A stretch of 64,000 nucleotides of DNA from Pseudomonas sp. G2-4 (GCF_030064125.1 NZ_CP125957.1:6430001-6494000), one strand, 5' to 3'; positions 56,001 through 64,000 are shown, counted from the stretch's first letter. Numbers and translations: made by a program. Notes: a model not told the origin generated them from the sequence alone.

Positions 56001-58373
56001 GGCCTGCCTGGCGTGCTGCCCGCCCGCCGCCATGCTGCCGCCCAGCAGAAGACCGTAGACGTGCACCGTGCGCCCCATGACCGGTGCACGATGTCCGGCT
56101 GATGGCGAGCGCAGGACAGCGTCGAGCCAGAGCGCGAGTGTCTTTGTCGGTTTCGGTGGACTGAAAGCCTTATCCATCAGGATGGTCTTGAATACTTCGT
56201 CGCCCTTGAGCGACGCCTCGTAGCCTTTGAATTTCAAATTGGCCAGATACGCGGTCTGCCAGGTCTTTTTATAGTCCGGTTTATTCATCGCCTCCTTGAG
56301 CATGACTTGATAGCTGCCACCGGCATCGATGCTCGTCACCATTCGGGCCAGTTCACGCCCCGTCAACGTGATGAAATAGCCGTTGGCCGGATTCCGGATG
56401 CGTTGACCGTCCTCATCGACCAGGTAGGCGCTCAGCACTTCGCGCATGCCGTTCGGGTATTGAGCCGGGCGCAGGTTGTCGAGTAACAGTTGGGTCAGGC
56501 TGATGCTGCGGGACTGCCTTGGATTGGCGCGTTTGCCATAGAAAAACGTGACTTGGGTCTGGTCCGGATCGGGATCGATGCCGGGGTGCACGGTTTTTTG
56601 CAGGTACGCTTTGACCTTCTGGCGGGTGAACTGCAACAAGGTCTGGATATCGCTGCTGCCTAATTGATAGGCCGCCTCCAAGACCTGCGCTTCCAGGCTG
56701 CGATAGTTCGACTTCTCCGAACGCGTGGCGGTTTTATAGAAATCGCCGCGACTGTTTTCAACCAGGATTTCCTGACGGACCGCCAGTGGCCCGGCCAGCG
56801 ACAACAGGGGGAGGTCCAGCGAATCTTCAGCGCTCAGGGCAAAGGCCGTCAAAGCGACCGTCTCGTTTTCCGGAGCATTCAAATACCTTTCCAGGGCGAC
56901 GCTTTGGACCTGCAGCAGATCATCTGCCGCCACTTCAAACACAGGCCCGGACAATTCAGAGGAGATATCCCGGATCGCACGCTTCTGCCCTTCGTAGACG
57001 GGGCTCACTTTATTGATCAGGTCTTGGACAGAATTGAATCGCTGTATTCCGCCTTCCAGGGAGTACAGGAACAAGAAGGGTTGATCGGTCCGTTTGATCA
57101 CCATCGCCGCCGGCCATTTCTGCGGCGCCGCGCTGCCCATATCGAGCATGACGGCATAGACATGGGGAATGGGGGCCCGCAGCAAGCGGTTTCTGTCGGC
57201 CATGGAAGGATGGGTGGTCATGAGGTCCAACAGGCGATCTTCCTCAGCCTGCCGGTTTCGCTCAGTTTGGCTCAGTTGGAGGGTTGGATCGCGATCGACT
57301 TTGTACAGGTCGAAAAGATGCAAAAACCGTCGGGACAGCAGATGAGCGAGCGTCGCCCGCACGGTGGACGGGGTGGGCGTGTCGAGGACGTCCGGGGCGT
57401 TTTTCTGATTGCGAAAGTGGATGAGGTCATCGCGGAACTGGCGCTTCAATTCTTCATTAACGGTGGGCTGGGCGATATAGAACACGGCCTCCATGGTCGC
57501 TGCCGTTTTCGTATCCAGCGGGCCGGCAAAAATGCTATCGACCTCTTCCACCGAGTCTGGACGACTGAAGAACCCCACGCTGCCGACCGAGTAAGTGGGC
57601 GGGGTATCCGTCACCAGGCAGTCCAACATCACATCGGAAAAACGCTGCGACGAGGTCAATGAACGGCCGCCCGCCGAGTCAACGGTAAAGTGGTTCACAT
57701 GCCAGTGATCCGGGTCGATGTCCTGAGGCAGTGATCCACGGAATTTTTTCCCTGGAATCTTCGCCTTGATCCGGCTGGCCAGCAGGCTCTTGAGCACCGA
57801 GTCGAACGTTGGAAGAGCGGCAAACAAGCGCGCCAGTTTCACCTGATTGGTGTCCAGCAGCGCCAATAGCCTGACCTGTTCTTTTTCCCGGGTACCGAGC
57901 AGATTGCCCTGGGCATCCACCTCAGTCATGACGGGCTGGCCGGTGCCCTGATAGCCGGGCGCAATGCCGGCGCGCAGTTGCTGCAGAACGTCTGGCGCAA
58001 GGGCCTTGCCGTTGACCCGCAGTGCCGAGAAGTCCAGGGACATGTGACTTCTGTGGGGGTAAATCCAGCCCTCGCGCGGGGAATGGCCAGAGGAAGACCC
58101 GCGGCTTTGATGGGCGATCAAAAAGCCTTGGGTCACGGCGTCACGCAAAGGCACCGATGTGCTCTGGGTGGCGGCGGCCGAGTCGATGGTCTCGACTTCT
58201 TGATACGTGACATTGACCTGCGCATCGCCAGTCAGGCCCCATTGACCTAGCCATTGATCGGCGAACATATGCGGTTGAAAGCGAGCGCCGTTGGCTAGCA
58301 GGCTGATGGGTTTCAGGCGCGTGGCAGGAAGAGGCGACGACGCGCCAGGTTCGTGTTCGGAGAAGACAGACAT
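53007..58373 (-). CDS. Giant dermonecrotic-toxin-like protein 2 with OTU-like motif (about 1788 residues)
   Basis: Very large protein of the same superfamily as the one at 44719. The N-terminal third has family features (AVMLDMGSAAPQKWPAAMVI, a hydrophobic pair near 915-950 around LAGMFLAPGIQMLKSAI). Residues 1237-1240 are DGDC in EIPADGDCFFNAVTRGL, the Asp/Cys start of an OTU cysteine protease. However, the usual WGG-E segment and terminal HY/HW histidine are not clear, so the fold may be divergent or inactive. The C-terminal 480 residues are helical. I start at MSVFSEHEPG (58373); the frame is open further upstream. No signal peptide or immunity gene seen. Function as toxin is inferred. Confidence 0.72.
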   Translation of the reverse strand: MSVFSEHEPGASSPLPATRLKPISLLANGARFQPHMFADQWLGQWGLTGDAQVNVTYQEVETIDSAAATQSTSVPLRDAVTQGFLIAHQSRGSSSGHSPREGWIYPHRSHMSLDFSALRVNGKALAPDVLQQLRAGIAPGYQGTGQPVMTEVDAQGNLLGTREKEQVRLLALLDTNQVKLARLFAALPTFDSVLKSLLASRIKAKIPGKKFRGSLPQDIDPDHWHVNHFTVDSAGGRSLTSSQRFSDVMLDCLVTDTPPTYSVGSVGFFSRPDSVEEVDSIFAGPLDTKTAATMEAVFYIAQPTVNEELKRQFRDDLIHFRNQKNAPDVLDTPTPSTVRATLAHLLSRRFLHLFDLYKVDRDPTLQLSQTERNRQAEEDRLLDLMTTHPSMADRNRLLRAPIPHVYAVMLDMGSAAPQKWPAAMVIKRTDQPFLFLYSLEGGIQRFNSVQDLINKVSPVYEGQKRAIRDISSELSGPVFEVAADDLLQVQSVALERYLNAPENETVALTAFALSAEDSLDLPLLSLAGPLAVRQEILVENSRGDFYKTATRSEKSNYRSLEAQVLEAAYQLGSSDIQTLLQFTRQKVKAYLQKTVHPGIDPDPDQTQVTFFYGKRANPRQSRSISLTQLLLDNLRPAQYPNGMREVLSAYLVDEDGQRIRNPANGYFITLTGRELARMVTSIDAGGSYQVMLKEAMNKPDYKKTWQTAYLANLKFKGYEASLKGDEVFKTILMDKAFSPPKPTKTLALWLDAVLRSPSAGHRAPVMGRTVHVYGLLLGGSMAAGGQHARQANAISIDGALIFSDQAGPDIKGIVGVYFPDAPEGEDFHEFADLSDGIAQLLPREDWQAYFRARISTSNPAEIKRTLGQQGGRPLIRGALITGDLFEELHRAHVHFHSAHADHRSNSNRDVRHQTYGRFGQVVIEIVLELAGMFLAPGIQMLKSAIKTGLLIFRTGAIPLNLKTLALVHAVANHGGWRLSAGVAVPTRSQSFFRAVTARQSPDEALTGLPLDSAIYGRYAVADTSVIQGLTADARGFYRGTISDVATGRVMARPVYVRQPDGTVFRVHDATKLNASDAILVDPITGLSLRSSGVMRSTVARMPDGEWRAVGFGRGGGKRPGDLNPQPGPSKPKKAAISSSALSAQIRTPGTWNNQLMDLIPSIMTRLANWPQNRSLLIINRQVPEHVWSVRFTVGQEETIYPMESHPNRADTDIVLTRLTQDHYSLELNGEVVEIPADGDCFFNAVTRGLNEGQAQETSSMQGLRNAVADYIDQHPQIEQYVASPPTGIQQALFENASSLDNLLGSAAMLDLTRIVYGAPNPYHLFQPALRYLELHANSSVRTAITANPASRLPPEILQQVGRILSQRPPARLAPSVNAPYSGQERQAMQQLFEDLLVEPAEPELVQRLLDNQYLLMSNDVAHILLEYGVSARQLISHHPRNSSAYVLYDDALHGRLDEDQIEALLDGAYLVTSDDLDDAKDLLVSDAGRYVDDTAELFEHFIYFDTADKTVDLLKTALGRFPNLLRRANLLLRSPIISHNLGGLLRVSEVARWIRNPGLSDRRFQLLAEYASTRSTELQRTRNIDVDWMQLFDDRNLENIVVHQEALADFLVFLGGAWGNIMDNDIPAVAKLFSFAGQPPSNARVALLFDTPNLWGSLQKLRQEYASQIWADLIGPHFSDATIRKALAEPRALNSELHLALALRGSLTPEEFRANQIIQRLLSIGQRRAQQYLYNFDFPTDRLGHSRLDFAVYVESHLTIPQWAWQYARRGVTADSLKKIGEVKPKPE

Positions 58374-58672
58374 TGAGGGTGTCCCGGTTGTGATGAGGGC
58401 TGGGACCCTATCGCGCCGTTCGACCGTGGATGACATACATATGTATAGGGAGGGCTGGCGGGCTCGGAGAAAAGCGTAAGGCGGGATGTCCTCCGAATCG
58501 TGCACTCAGGAGGCACCTCTGGAGTGCTGCTTGCAGAATTTCATCCGTGGCGAGGGAGCTTGCTCCCGCTCGGTTGCGCAGCGACCGCAAAAATCTTGGG
58601 GCTGCTGCGCAGCCCAGCGGGAGCAAGCTCCCTCGCCACAGGGGTCCCACGGTCCGAAAAGATTCCAGCCGA
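58374..58672. repeat. Gap upstream of toxin gene 2 with a type B REPIN
   Basis: 300 bp. A type B REPIN covers 58547-58640 (GCGAGGGAGCTTGCTCCCGC and complement). The promoter of the minus-strand toxin gene should lie at about 58380-58540; the stretch CATACATATGTATAGGG near 58436 is AT-rich but I could not fix a promoter. Confidence 0.85.
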
Positions 58673-59587
58673 TCAGGCCAGCTGTTGCGCCAACACCGCA
58701 ATATGCTCCGGCCCGATCCCGCAGCAGCCGCCCAAATGGCTGGCCCCGCGCTTCTGCCAGTCAGCCGCCCACTGCAGGTACCCCGGTGGATCGAGGTCTT
58801 CGCGCAGCGGATCCAGCCCGTCGTTGGCCGTCGCTTCCTTCGGTTGCGGCGGGAAGGCGTTGGCGTAGGCACCGATATGGATCTTCACCCCCAGGCGCTC
58901 GAAGGTGTCTCGCGCCGCATCAATGGCCGCACCGATCACTTCCGGCTGGCTGCAGTTGAACAGCAGCGTCTCGACACCCAGCTCGGCCGCGACCGCCGCA
59001 GCGTCTGCCACCGGTTCGCCGGAACGCAGGCGCGGCACTTCGTCCGTGTCTTCATCTTTCAGGGTGAACGACAGCCAGAACGGCTTGCCGTCCTGCGGCA
59101 GCCCGGCGTGAATCGCCCGCGCTTCGACGGTAGAGCTTTGAGTCTCGGCCAGCCACAAGTCGACATGGGGCGCCAGGCCGGTCACCAGGGGCGTCAACAG
59201 TTCACGGGCGCGGGAAGCGTCGAACAGATCGGGACGATAGGAACCGAACAGCGGTGGCAGCGACCCGGCCACCCGCACCGCTTTGCCTGACGCCTGCACC
59301 GCTCGCTGCGCCAGCTCGCCAGCGAGGGCGGCCAGCGCTTGGCCTTCTGCGGCAAAACGCGCTTCACCAATGTGGAACGGCACTACCGCGTAGCTGTTAC
59401 TGGTGATCACGTTGGCACCGCTGGCAATGTAGGCCGCGTGCACCGCCTCTACTGCCTGGGGCGCTTCGCTCAAGGCTAGAGCCGACCACTCGGGTTGGCG
59501 AAACGGCGCGCCACGGCGTTGCAGTTCACGGCCCATGCCGCCATCGAGAATGACTGTCGTTGCTGCGCCCATATGCGATTCACTCAT
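58673..59587 (-). CDS. mmuM: Homocysteine S-methyltransferase
   Basis: 304-residue zinc enzyme that moves a methyl group from S-methylmethionine (or AdoMet) to homocysteine. The three zinc cysteines are visible: NCSQPE mid-protein and GGCCGIGPEHI near the C-terminus. The N-terminal LDGGMGRELQRRGAPF and SNSYAV segments fit the family. Start codon choice is uncertain: ATG 59587 lies in a perfect palindrome (CATAAGCTTATG, 59585-59596) and has no good ribosome site; ATG 59572 is an alternative. It is divergent from an amino-acid-type ABC binding protein. Confidence 0.88.
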   Translation of the reverse strand: MSESHMGAATTVILDGGMGRELQRRGAPFRQPEWSALALSEAPQAVEAVHAAYIASGANVITSNSYAVVPFHIGEARFAAEGQALAALAGELAQRAVQASGKAVRVAGSLPPLFGSYRPDLFDASRARELLTPLVTGLAPHVDLWLAETQSSTVEARAIHAGLPQDGKPFWLSFTLKDEDTDEVPRLRSGEPVADAAAVAAELGVETLLFNCSQPEVIGAAIDAARDTFERLGVKIHIGAYANAFPPQPKEATANDGLDPLREDLDPPGYLQWAADWQKRGASHLGGCCGIGPEHIAVLAQQLA

Positions 59588-59686
59588 AAGCTTATGAAAA
59601 AATACTCACTACCGGAGTTATTCTTATAACTATTTAATACGCAGCAACCGATTAACTACAACTTATTTTTCCACCAGGGACCTCAC
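59588..59686. promoter_or_regulatory. mmuM/ABC divergent promoter gap
   Basis: 99 bp between divergent starts, strikingly AT-rich for this chromosome (long A/T stretches at 59597-59640). Both promoters must lie here. A CATAAGCTTATG palindrome at its edge overlaps the mmuM start. Confidence 0.55.
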
Positions 59687-60508
59687 GTGAAACGACAACC
59701 ATTGCTGGCCCTGGGCCTCACTCTACTGGCCGCCTCGTCGCAAGCGTTCGCCGGCGCCACGCTGGATCGCATCGAGCAGAAAAAAGAACTGGTCGGCGTG
59801 TTGATGGAAAGCTACCCACCCTTCTCGTTCCTCAACGATCAGAACCAGCTCGACGGTTTTGACGTCGACGTGGCCAAGGCCGTGGCGCAGAAACTGGGCG
59901 TGAAGCTGCGTCTGGAAACCCCTTCCTGGGACGTGATTGCGGCCGGGCACTGGAGCGGGCGCTATGACATCTGCATCTGCTCCATGACGCCGAGCAAGGC
60001 CCGCGCCGAAGTCTTCGATTTCCCGGTGCAGTATTACGCCTCGCCGGCCGTCATCGTGGTCAACGCCAAGGATGACAGTATCCACGGTGCCAAGGACTTG
60101 AGCGGCAAGAAAGTCGGCCTCACCAGCGCCTCCAGCTACGAGAGTTACCTGAACAAGAACCTAGTGATCGAGGGCGCCGAAGACACCCGGCTGAGTTACC
60201 CCTTCGAGAACGTGCAGATTGCCCCATACGACACCGACAACGTGGCGTTCCAGGACCTCGGCCTGGGCGCCGGGGTGCGTTTGGATGCGGTACTGACCAA
60301 TCTGGTGACCGCACAGCCGCGCCTGACCGAAGACAAGCGCTTCAAACTGGCGGGCGAGCCGCTCTACTCCGAGCCGAACTCGGTGGCCATCGAAAAGGGC
60401 GACGCCCAGTGGGACAGCAAGGTGCGTGAAGTCTTCGCCCAGTTGAAACAGGACGGCACCTTGAGCAAACTCTCGCAGAAATGGATCGGCGCCGACATCA
60501 CCCAATGA
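59687..60508 (+). CDS. Amino-acid-type ABC substrate-binding protein
   Basis: 273-residue periplasmic protein of the SBP_bac_3 family with signal peptide (cleavage after QAFA). ESYPPFSFLNDQNQLDGFDV is the typical family start and RYDICICSMTPSKARAEVFD the ligand-binding region. The start is GTG at 59687 with AGGGA upstream. Its stop overlaps the permease start (ATGA). Divergent from mmuM, so S-methylmethionine or methionine is a reasonable guess for the ligand, not more. Confidence 0.88.
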   Translation: MKRQPLLALGLTLLAASSQAFAGATLDRIEQKKELVGVLMESYPPFSFLNDQNQLDGFDVDVAKAVAQKLGVKLRLETPSWDVIAAGHWSGRYDICICSMTPSKARAEVFDFPVQYYASPAVIVVNAKDDSIHGAKDLSGKKVGLTSASSYESYLNKNLVIEGAEDTRLSYPFENVQIAPYDTDNVAFQDLGLGAGVRLDAVLTNLVTAQPRLTEDKRFKLAGEPLYSEPNSVAIEKGDAQWDSKVREVFAQLKQDGTLSKLSQKWIGADITQ

Positions 60509-61338
60509 CTTCTTTTCCACCCCCTCAGTCACCGCCACCGGTGGCTGAGTCTCGCCTGCAAAAAATCTTCGGTTTTCGCACCCGGCTATACCTGACCTGG
60601 GCCGCGATGCTGGTGCTGTTCGCGAGCTTCTTCCTGAGCTTCGACCTGAAGTTTTCCATCATCCTGGACAAACTGCCGAACCTGCTGGGCGTGCACCTGG
60701 CCCCCAACGGCTTCCTGCAAGGGGCGGCGCTGACGCTGTTCCTGTGCCTGTGCTCGATCGTCGCGTCGTCATTGCTGGGCTTCATTACCGCCCTGGCGCG
60801 GCTGTCCAGCAGCGCGGTGGCGTTCGGCATTGCCAGTTTCTACGCGTCATTCTTTCGCGGCACGCCGCTGCTGATCCAGATCCTGCTGATCTATCTGGGC
60901 CTGCCCCAACTGGGCATGGTCCCGGGCGCCATCGCCGCCGGGATCATCGCGCTGTCGCTGAACTACGGCGCCTACCTGAGCGAAATCTTCCGCGCCGGCA
61001 TCCTCGGCGTCCCCCACGGCCAACGCGAAGCCTCCCTCGCCCTGGGCTTGAGCGAAACCGTGATCTTCTGGCGCGTCACCCTGCCCCAGGCCATGCGCAC
61101 CATCATCCCGCCGACCACCAACCAGTTCATCTCCATGCTCAAGGACTCCTCCCTGATCTCGGTGATGGGCGTCTGGGAAGTGATGTTCCTGGCGCAATCC
61201 TACGGACGCTCCAGCTACCGCTACATCGAAATGCTCACCACGGCGGCGATCATCTACTGGTTGATGTCCATTGCGCTGGAGCTGATCCAGGCGCGGATGG
61301 AGCGGCATTATGGGAAGGCGTATCTGAATAACCGCTGA
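60505..61338 (+). CDS. Amino-acid ABC transporter permease
   Basis: 277-residue permease of the HisM/GlnP type. Helices start at LYLTWAAMLVLFASFFLSF; the EAA loop reads GVPHGQREASLALGLSETVI with the conserved glycine, followed by LPQAMRTIIPPTTNQFISML. Start ATG 60505 overlaps the binding-protein stop by 4 nt. No ATPase gene follows; the operon ends here, before a REPIN. The transporter must borrow an ATPase from elsewhere. Confidence 0.88.
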   Translation: MTSFPPPQSPPPVAESRLQKIFGFRTRLYLTWAAMLVLFASFFLSFDLKFSIILDKLPNLLGVHLAPNGFLQGAALTLFLCLCSIVASSLLGFITALARLSSSAVAFGIASFYASFFRGTPLLIQILLIYLGLPQLGMVPGAIAAGIIALSLNYGAYLSEIFRAGILGVPHGQREASLALGLSETVIFWRVTLPQAMRTIIPPTTNQFISMLKDSSLISVMGVWEVMFLAQSYGRSSYRYIEMLTTAAIIYWLMSIALELIQARMERHYGKAYLNNR

Positions 61339-61722
61339 GCCGTTGCCAGAGTTGCCGGTATGACTCACCCACATGGGTGACAAATCAGTTCATGCACATA
61401 GGTAACAGTTTTTACTGGCAAGTTCGCTCCCAATGGATTACGGGAGCCCATACGACACAAAAACATGTGGGAGCGAGCTTGCTCGCGATGACGCCGGCAC
61501 AACCAACATCACCGCAAACTGACCCTCCGCTTTCGCGAGCAAGCTCGCTCCCACAGGAGGAGCGCGTTCACCTCAAGCCAGAGTGGTGAAAGCCTACCAT
61601 CACGAACCCAATTTGTATCGAGCGGTGGATACCCGACAACCTTGCGTCAGGACGGGACAAGGCAAAAAAAAAGGGGAGCACATGCCCCCCCGAGGTTAAA
61701 ACGTTGTATCGAGGCTGTTAGC
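61339..61722. repeat. Convergent gap with a type A REPIN
   Basis: 384 bp between the permease and oadA ends. A type A REPIN spans 61466-61555. The rest has no gene; the oadA terminator lies at 61661-61690. Confidence 0.85.
61661..61690 (-). terminator. Intrinsic terminator of oadA
   Basis: Read on the minus strand: a GGGG-GCA / TGC-CCCC type hairpin (61673-61690) followed by a run of nine T. It lies 33 nt past the oadA stop. Confidence 0.8.
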
Positions 61723-63531
61723 TCAGCCTTCGATCTCGACCAGGATCTCGCCCGGGTTGACCCGATCACCCTTGGCTACATGAATAGCGGTGACCTTGCC
61801 GGCGATGGCCGCCTGCACTTCGGTTTCCATCTTCATGGCTTCGGTGATCAGCACCGCTTGGCCGGCCTTCACCACGTCGCCCTCCTTGACCAGTACATCG
61901 ACGATGTTGCCTGGCATGGTGGTGCTGACATGGCCCGGCGCAGTGGCTTGCTTACGCTTGCTGCTGCCGCCGCCGACAAATTCATTGAGCGGTTCGAACA
62001 CGACCTCTTCGGGCATGCCGTCGATGGACAGGTAGAAGTGACGCTTGCCTTCGGCCTTGACGCCCACACCGGTGATGTCAACGCGGTAGGTTTCGCCGTG
62101 AACATCGATGACGAACTCGGTCGGCACGCCTTCGCCGCCCGCCGAGCTCACACTGCCGGCCTCAGGGATCGGCAACAGCACTTCTGGCGTCAGGGTGCCG
62201 GCTTCGCGCTCTTCGAGGAACTTGCGCCCGATGTCCGGGAACATGGCGTAGGTCAGTACGTCTTCTTCAGACTTGGCCAGCGCGCCGATTTCGCCACGCA
62301 GCTTGGTCATTTCCGGCTTGAGCAGGTCGGCCGGACGCACGTCGATCACGTCTTCGCTACCGATGGCCTGACGGCGCAGCTTCTCATTGACCAAACCCGG
62401 CGCCTTGCCGTAGCCGCCCTGCAAGTAGAGCTTCACTTCGTTGGTGATGGTCTTGTAACGCTCGCCGGCCAACACGTTGAAAAACGCCTGGGTGCCGACG
62501 ATCTGCGAGGTCGGGGTCACCAACGGCGGGAAGCCGAGGTCTTCGCGCACTCGCGGAATTTCCGCCAGCACTTCGTTCATCCGGTTCAGCGCGCCCTGCT
62601 CTTTCAACTGGTTGGCCAGGTTGGAAATCATCCCGCCCGGTACCTGGTTGACCTGGACCCGGGTGTCCACCGCGGTGAATTCGCTTTCGAACTGGTGGTA
62701 CTTTTTGCGCACGGCATAGAAATACAGGCCGATTTCCTGGAGCAATTCCAGATTCAGGCCAGTGTCGAACTCGCTGCCCTTGAGGGCCGCGACCATCGAT
62801 TCGGTGCCCGGATGGCTGGTGCCCCAGGCGAAGCTGGAGATCGCGGTGTCGATGTGATCAGCGCCGTTTTCGATCGCCTTGAGCTGGCACATCGCAGCCA
62901 GGCCGGCGGTGTCGTGGGAGTGGATAAAGACTGGCAACGACTGCTCGCTCTTCAGCGCCTTGACCAGCTCGCCAGTGGCATACGGGGTCAGCAGACCGGC
63001 CATGTCCTTGATCGCCACCGAATCGCAGCCCATGGCTTCCATTTGTTTGGCCTGGGCCACGAACGCATCGATGGTGTGCACCGGGCTCGTGGTGTAGGCG
63101 ATGGTGCCCTGGGCGTGCTTGCCGGCAGCCTTCACCGCTTCGATGGCGACTTTCAGGTTACGCACGTCGTTCATCGCATCGAAAATACGGAACACATCAA
63201 TGCCGTTGACCGCGGCTTTTGCCACGAACGCTTTGACCACGTCATCGCTGTAGTGGCGATAGCCCAACAGGTTCTGGCCGCGCAGCAGCATTTGCAGACG
63301 GGTGTTGGGCAGCGCCGCGCGCAGTTGGCGCAGGCGCTCCCACGGGTCTTCCTTCAGGAAGCGTACGCAGGCATCGAATGTCGCGCCGCCCCAGACTTCC
63401 AGGGACCAATAGCCGACTTTATCGAGCTTGTCGCAGATCGGCAGCATGTCTTCGGTGCGCATGCGGGTGGCAAGCAGCGATTGGTGGGCGTCGCGCAGGA
63501 TTGTGTCGGTTACGTGGATCTTCTTGGACAT
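61723..63531 (-). CDS. oadA: Pyruvate carboxylase subunit B / oxaloacetate decarboxylase alpha-type
   Basis: 602-residue biotin protein: a carboxyltransferase TIM barrel (VTDTILRDAHQSLLATRMRT start; zinc ligands in FIHSHDTAGLA), the PYC-OADA middle domain, and a C-terminal biotinyl domain with EAMKME, placing the biotin lysine at 567. With the biotin carboxylase gene upstream (12 nt away) it forms the two-subunit pyruvate carboxylase known in pseudomonads, making oxaloacetate. No membrane subunits of the sodium-pump decarboxylase are nearby. ATG 63531 is preferred; ATG 63537 is equally open. Confidence 0.92.
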   Translation of the reverse strand: MSKKIHVTDTILRDAHQSLLATRMRTEDMLPICDKLDKVGYWSLEVWGGATFDACVRFLKEDPWERLRQLRAALPNTRLQMLLRGQNLLGYRHYSDDVVKAFVAKAAVNGIDVFRIFDAMNDVRNLKVAIEAVKAAGKHAQGTIAYTTSPVHTIDAFVAQAKQMEAMGCDSVAIKDMAGLLTPYATGELVKALKSEQSLPVFIHSHDTAGLAAMCQLKAIENGADHIDTAISSFAWGTSHPGTESMVAALKGSEFDTGLNLELLQEIGLYFYAVRKKYHQFESEFTAVDTRVQVNQVPGGMISNLANQLKEQGALNRMNEVLAEIPRVREDLGFPPLVTPTSQIVGTQAFFNVLAGERYKTITNEVKLYLQGGYGKAPGLVNEKLRRQAIGSEDVIDVRPADLLKPEMTKLRGEIGALAKSEEDVLTYAMFPDIGRKFLEEREAGTLTPEVLLPIPEAGSVSSAGGEGVPTEFVIDVHGETYRVDITGVGVKAEGKRHFYLSIDGMPEEVVFEPLNEFVGGGSSKRKQATAPGHVSTTMPGNIVDVLVKEGDVVKAGQAVLITEAMKMETEVQAAIAGKVTAIHVAKGDRVNPGEILVEIEG

Positions 63532-63543
63532 TGTCATGGTTCC

Positions 63544-64000
63544 TTACAGGCCTGCGTGGGCGGCAATGGCGGCGGCGATGGCCAGGGCCAGCTCTTCGGG
63601 TTTGCGCTTGATCGAGTAATTGGTCAGCTCAGGATGGCTTTCCACGAAGCTGGTATTGAACTGGCCGCTACGGAATTCCGGGTTGCGCAGGATTTCCTGG
63701 TAATACGCGGCGGTGGTCTTGACCCCTTGCAAGCGCATGTCATCCAGGGCCCGCAGACCGCGGTCCATCGCCTCTTCCCAGGTCAATGCCCAGACCACCA
63801 GTTTCAGGCACATCGAATCGTAGAATGGTGGAATGGTGTAGCCGGTATAGATCGCTGTGTCGGTGCGCACGCCAGGGCCGCCGGGGGCGTAGTAGCGGGT
63901 GATCTTGCCGAAGCTGGGCAGGAAGTTGTTTTTCGGGTCCTCGGCGTTGATCCGGAACTGCAGGGCAAAGCCACGGTGCAGGATGTCTTCCTGCTTGACC
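63544..64000 (-). CDS. pycA: Biotin carboxylase subunit of pyruvate carboxylase, 5' part missing
   Basis: The window holds the last 152 codons. INAEDP, RYYAPGGPGVRTDT and GYTIPPFYDSM are the C-terminal biotin carboxylase signatures, and the protein ends IAAHAGL. The full family length is about 470 residues. It carboxylates the biotin on the OadA-type partner encoded 12 nt downstream. An accC-like acetyl-CoA carboxylase subunit would look similar; the pairing with oadA favours pyruvate carboxylase. Confidence 0.92.
   Translation of the reverse strand, partial: VKQEDILHRGFALQFRINAEDPKNNFLPSFGKITRYYAPGGPGVRTDTAIYTGYTIPPFYDSMCLKLVVWALTWEEAMDRGLRALDDMRLQGVKTTAAYYQEILRNPEFRSGQFNTSFVESHPELTNYSIKRKPEELALAIAAAIAAHAGL

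Overview
The window is GC-rich chromosomal DNA from a Pseudomonas, most likely of the P. fluorescens group. Three things point there: the gene order hupA-rubredoxin reductase-rubA-ubiC-ubiA ... phoB-phoR ... phoU-pstB-pstA-pstC-pstS ... purK-purE ... aspA ... oadA-pycA, which is the order I know from pseudomonads; very long PstA and PstC proteins; and many copies of Pseudomonas-type REP/REPIN palindromes in the gaps between genes. The assignment rests on recognition, not on a search. I see no tRNA, rRNA, insertion sequence, prophage or CRISPR array. Most of the window reads as core chromosome, with an accessory stretch at about 41.5-58.4 kb.

Layout. 0-7.2 kb: glutaryl-CoA dehydrogenase (cut by the left edge) with its divergent LysR regulator, the three-gene proton-translocating transhydrogenase operon (pntAA-pntAB-pntB) and an acetyl-CoA hydrolase/CoA-transferase. 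7.5-11.1 kb: a DUF1127 protein, then three tandem DUF2388 secreted proteins translationally coupled to a DUF4105 protein. 11.2-14.7 kb: HU, rubredoxin reductase and rubredoxin (minus strand), then ubiC-ubiA for ubiquinone. 14.9-28.4 kb: the phosphate block, with phoB-phoR, a CNNM/CBS membrane protein, an M23 peptidase, a response regulator, phoU, pstB, pstA, pstC and pstS. Three Pho-box-like sites lie before phoB, pstC and pstS. 28.6-34.4 kb: an MFS carrier, thioesterase, hexose-6-phosphate mutarotase, DUF3299 and YeaQ-type proteins, and purEK with an unusual leader. 34.7-40.3 kb: LysR regulator, aspartase, AGCS sodium:amino-acid symporter and asparaginase, which together could take asparagine to fumarate. 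40.5-44.6 kb: AraC regulator, DUF6124 protein, acetylpolyamine aminohydrolase-like enzyme and a polyamine-binding protein. 44.7-58.4 kb: two giant proteins (1533 and about 1788 residues) of the Pseudomonas dermonecrotic-toxin-like superfamily, on opposite strands. Between them lies a MocR regulator divergent from a PaiB-GNAT-GNAT operon. 58.7-64 kb: homocysteine S-methyltransferase divergent from a binding protein and permease that lack a local ATPase, then the oadA/pycA carboxylase genes, cut by the right edge.

The best candidates for undescribed biology are the DUF2388x3-DUF4105 operon, where the last protein carries both a zinc-protease-like HExxH motif and a His/Asn-Cys pair, and the two-toxin island, where the second toxin has an OTU-like DGDC motif and the first has an uncharacterised helical C-terminus. 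Smaller leads are a terminator hairpin inside the purEK leader, repeated GGTACAGTT boxes around the DUF1127 gene and a possible 35-residue arginine-rich peptide gene.
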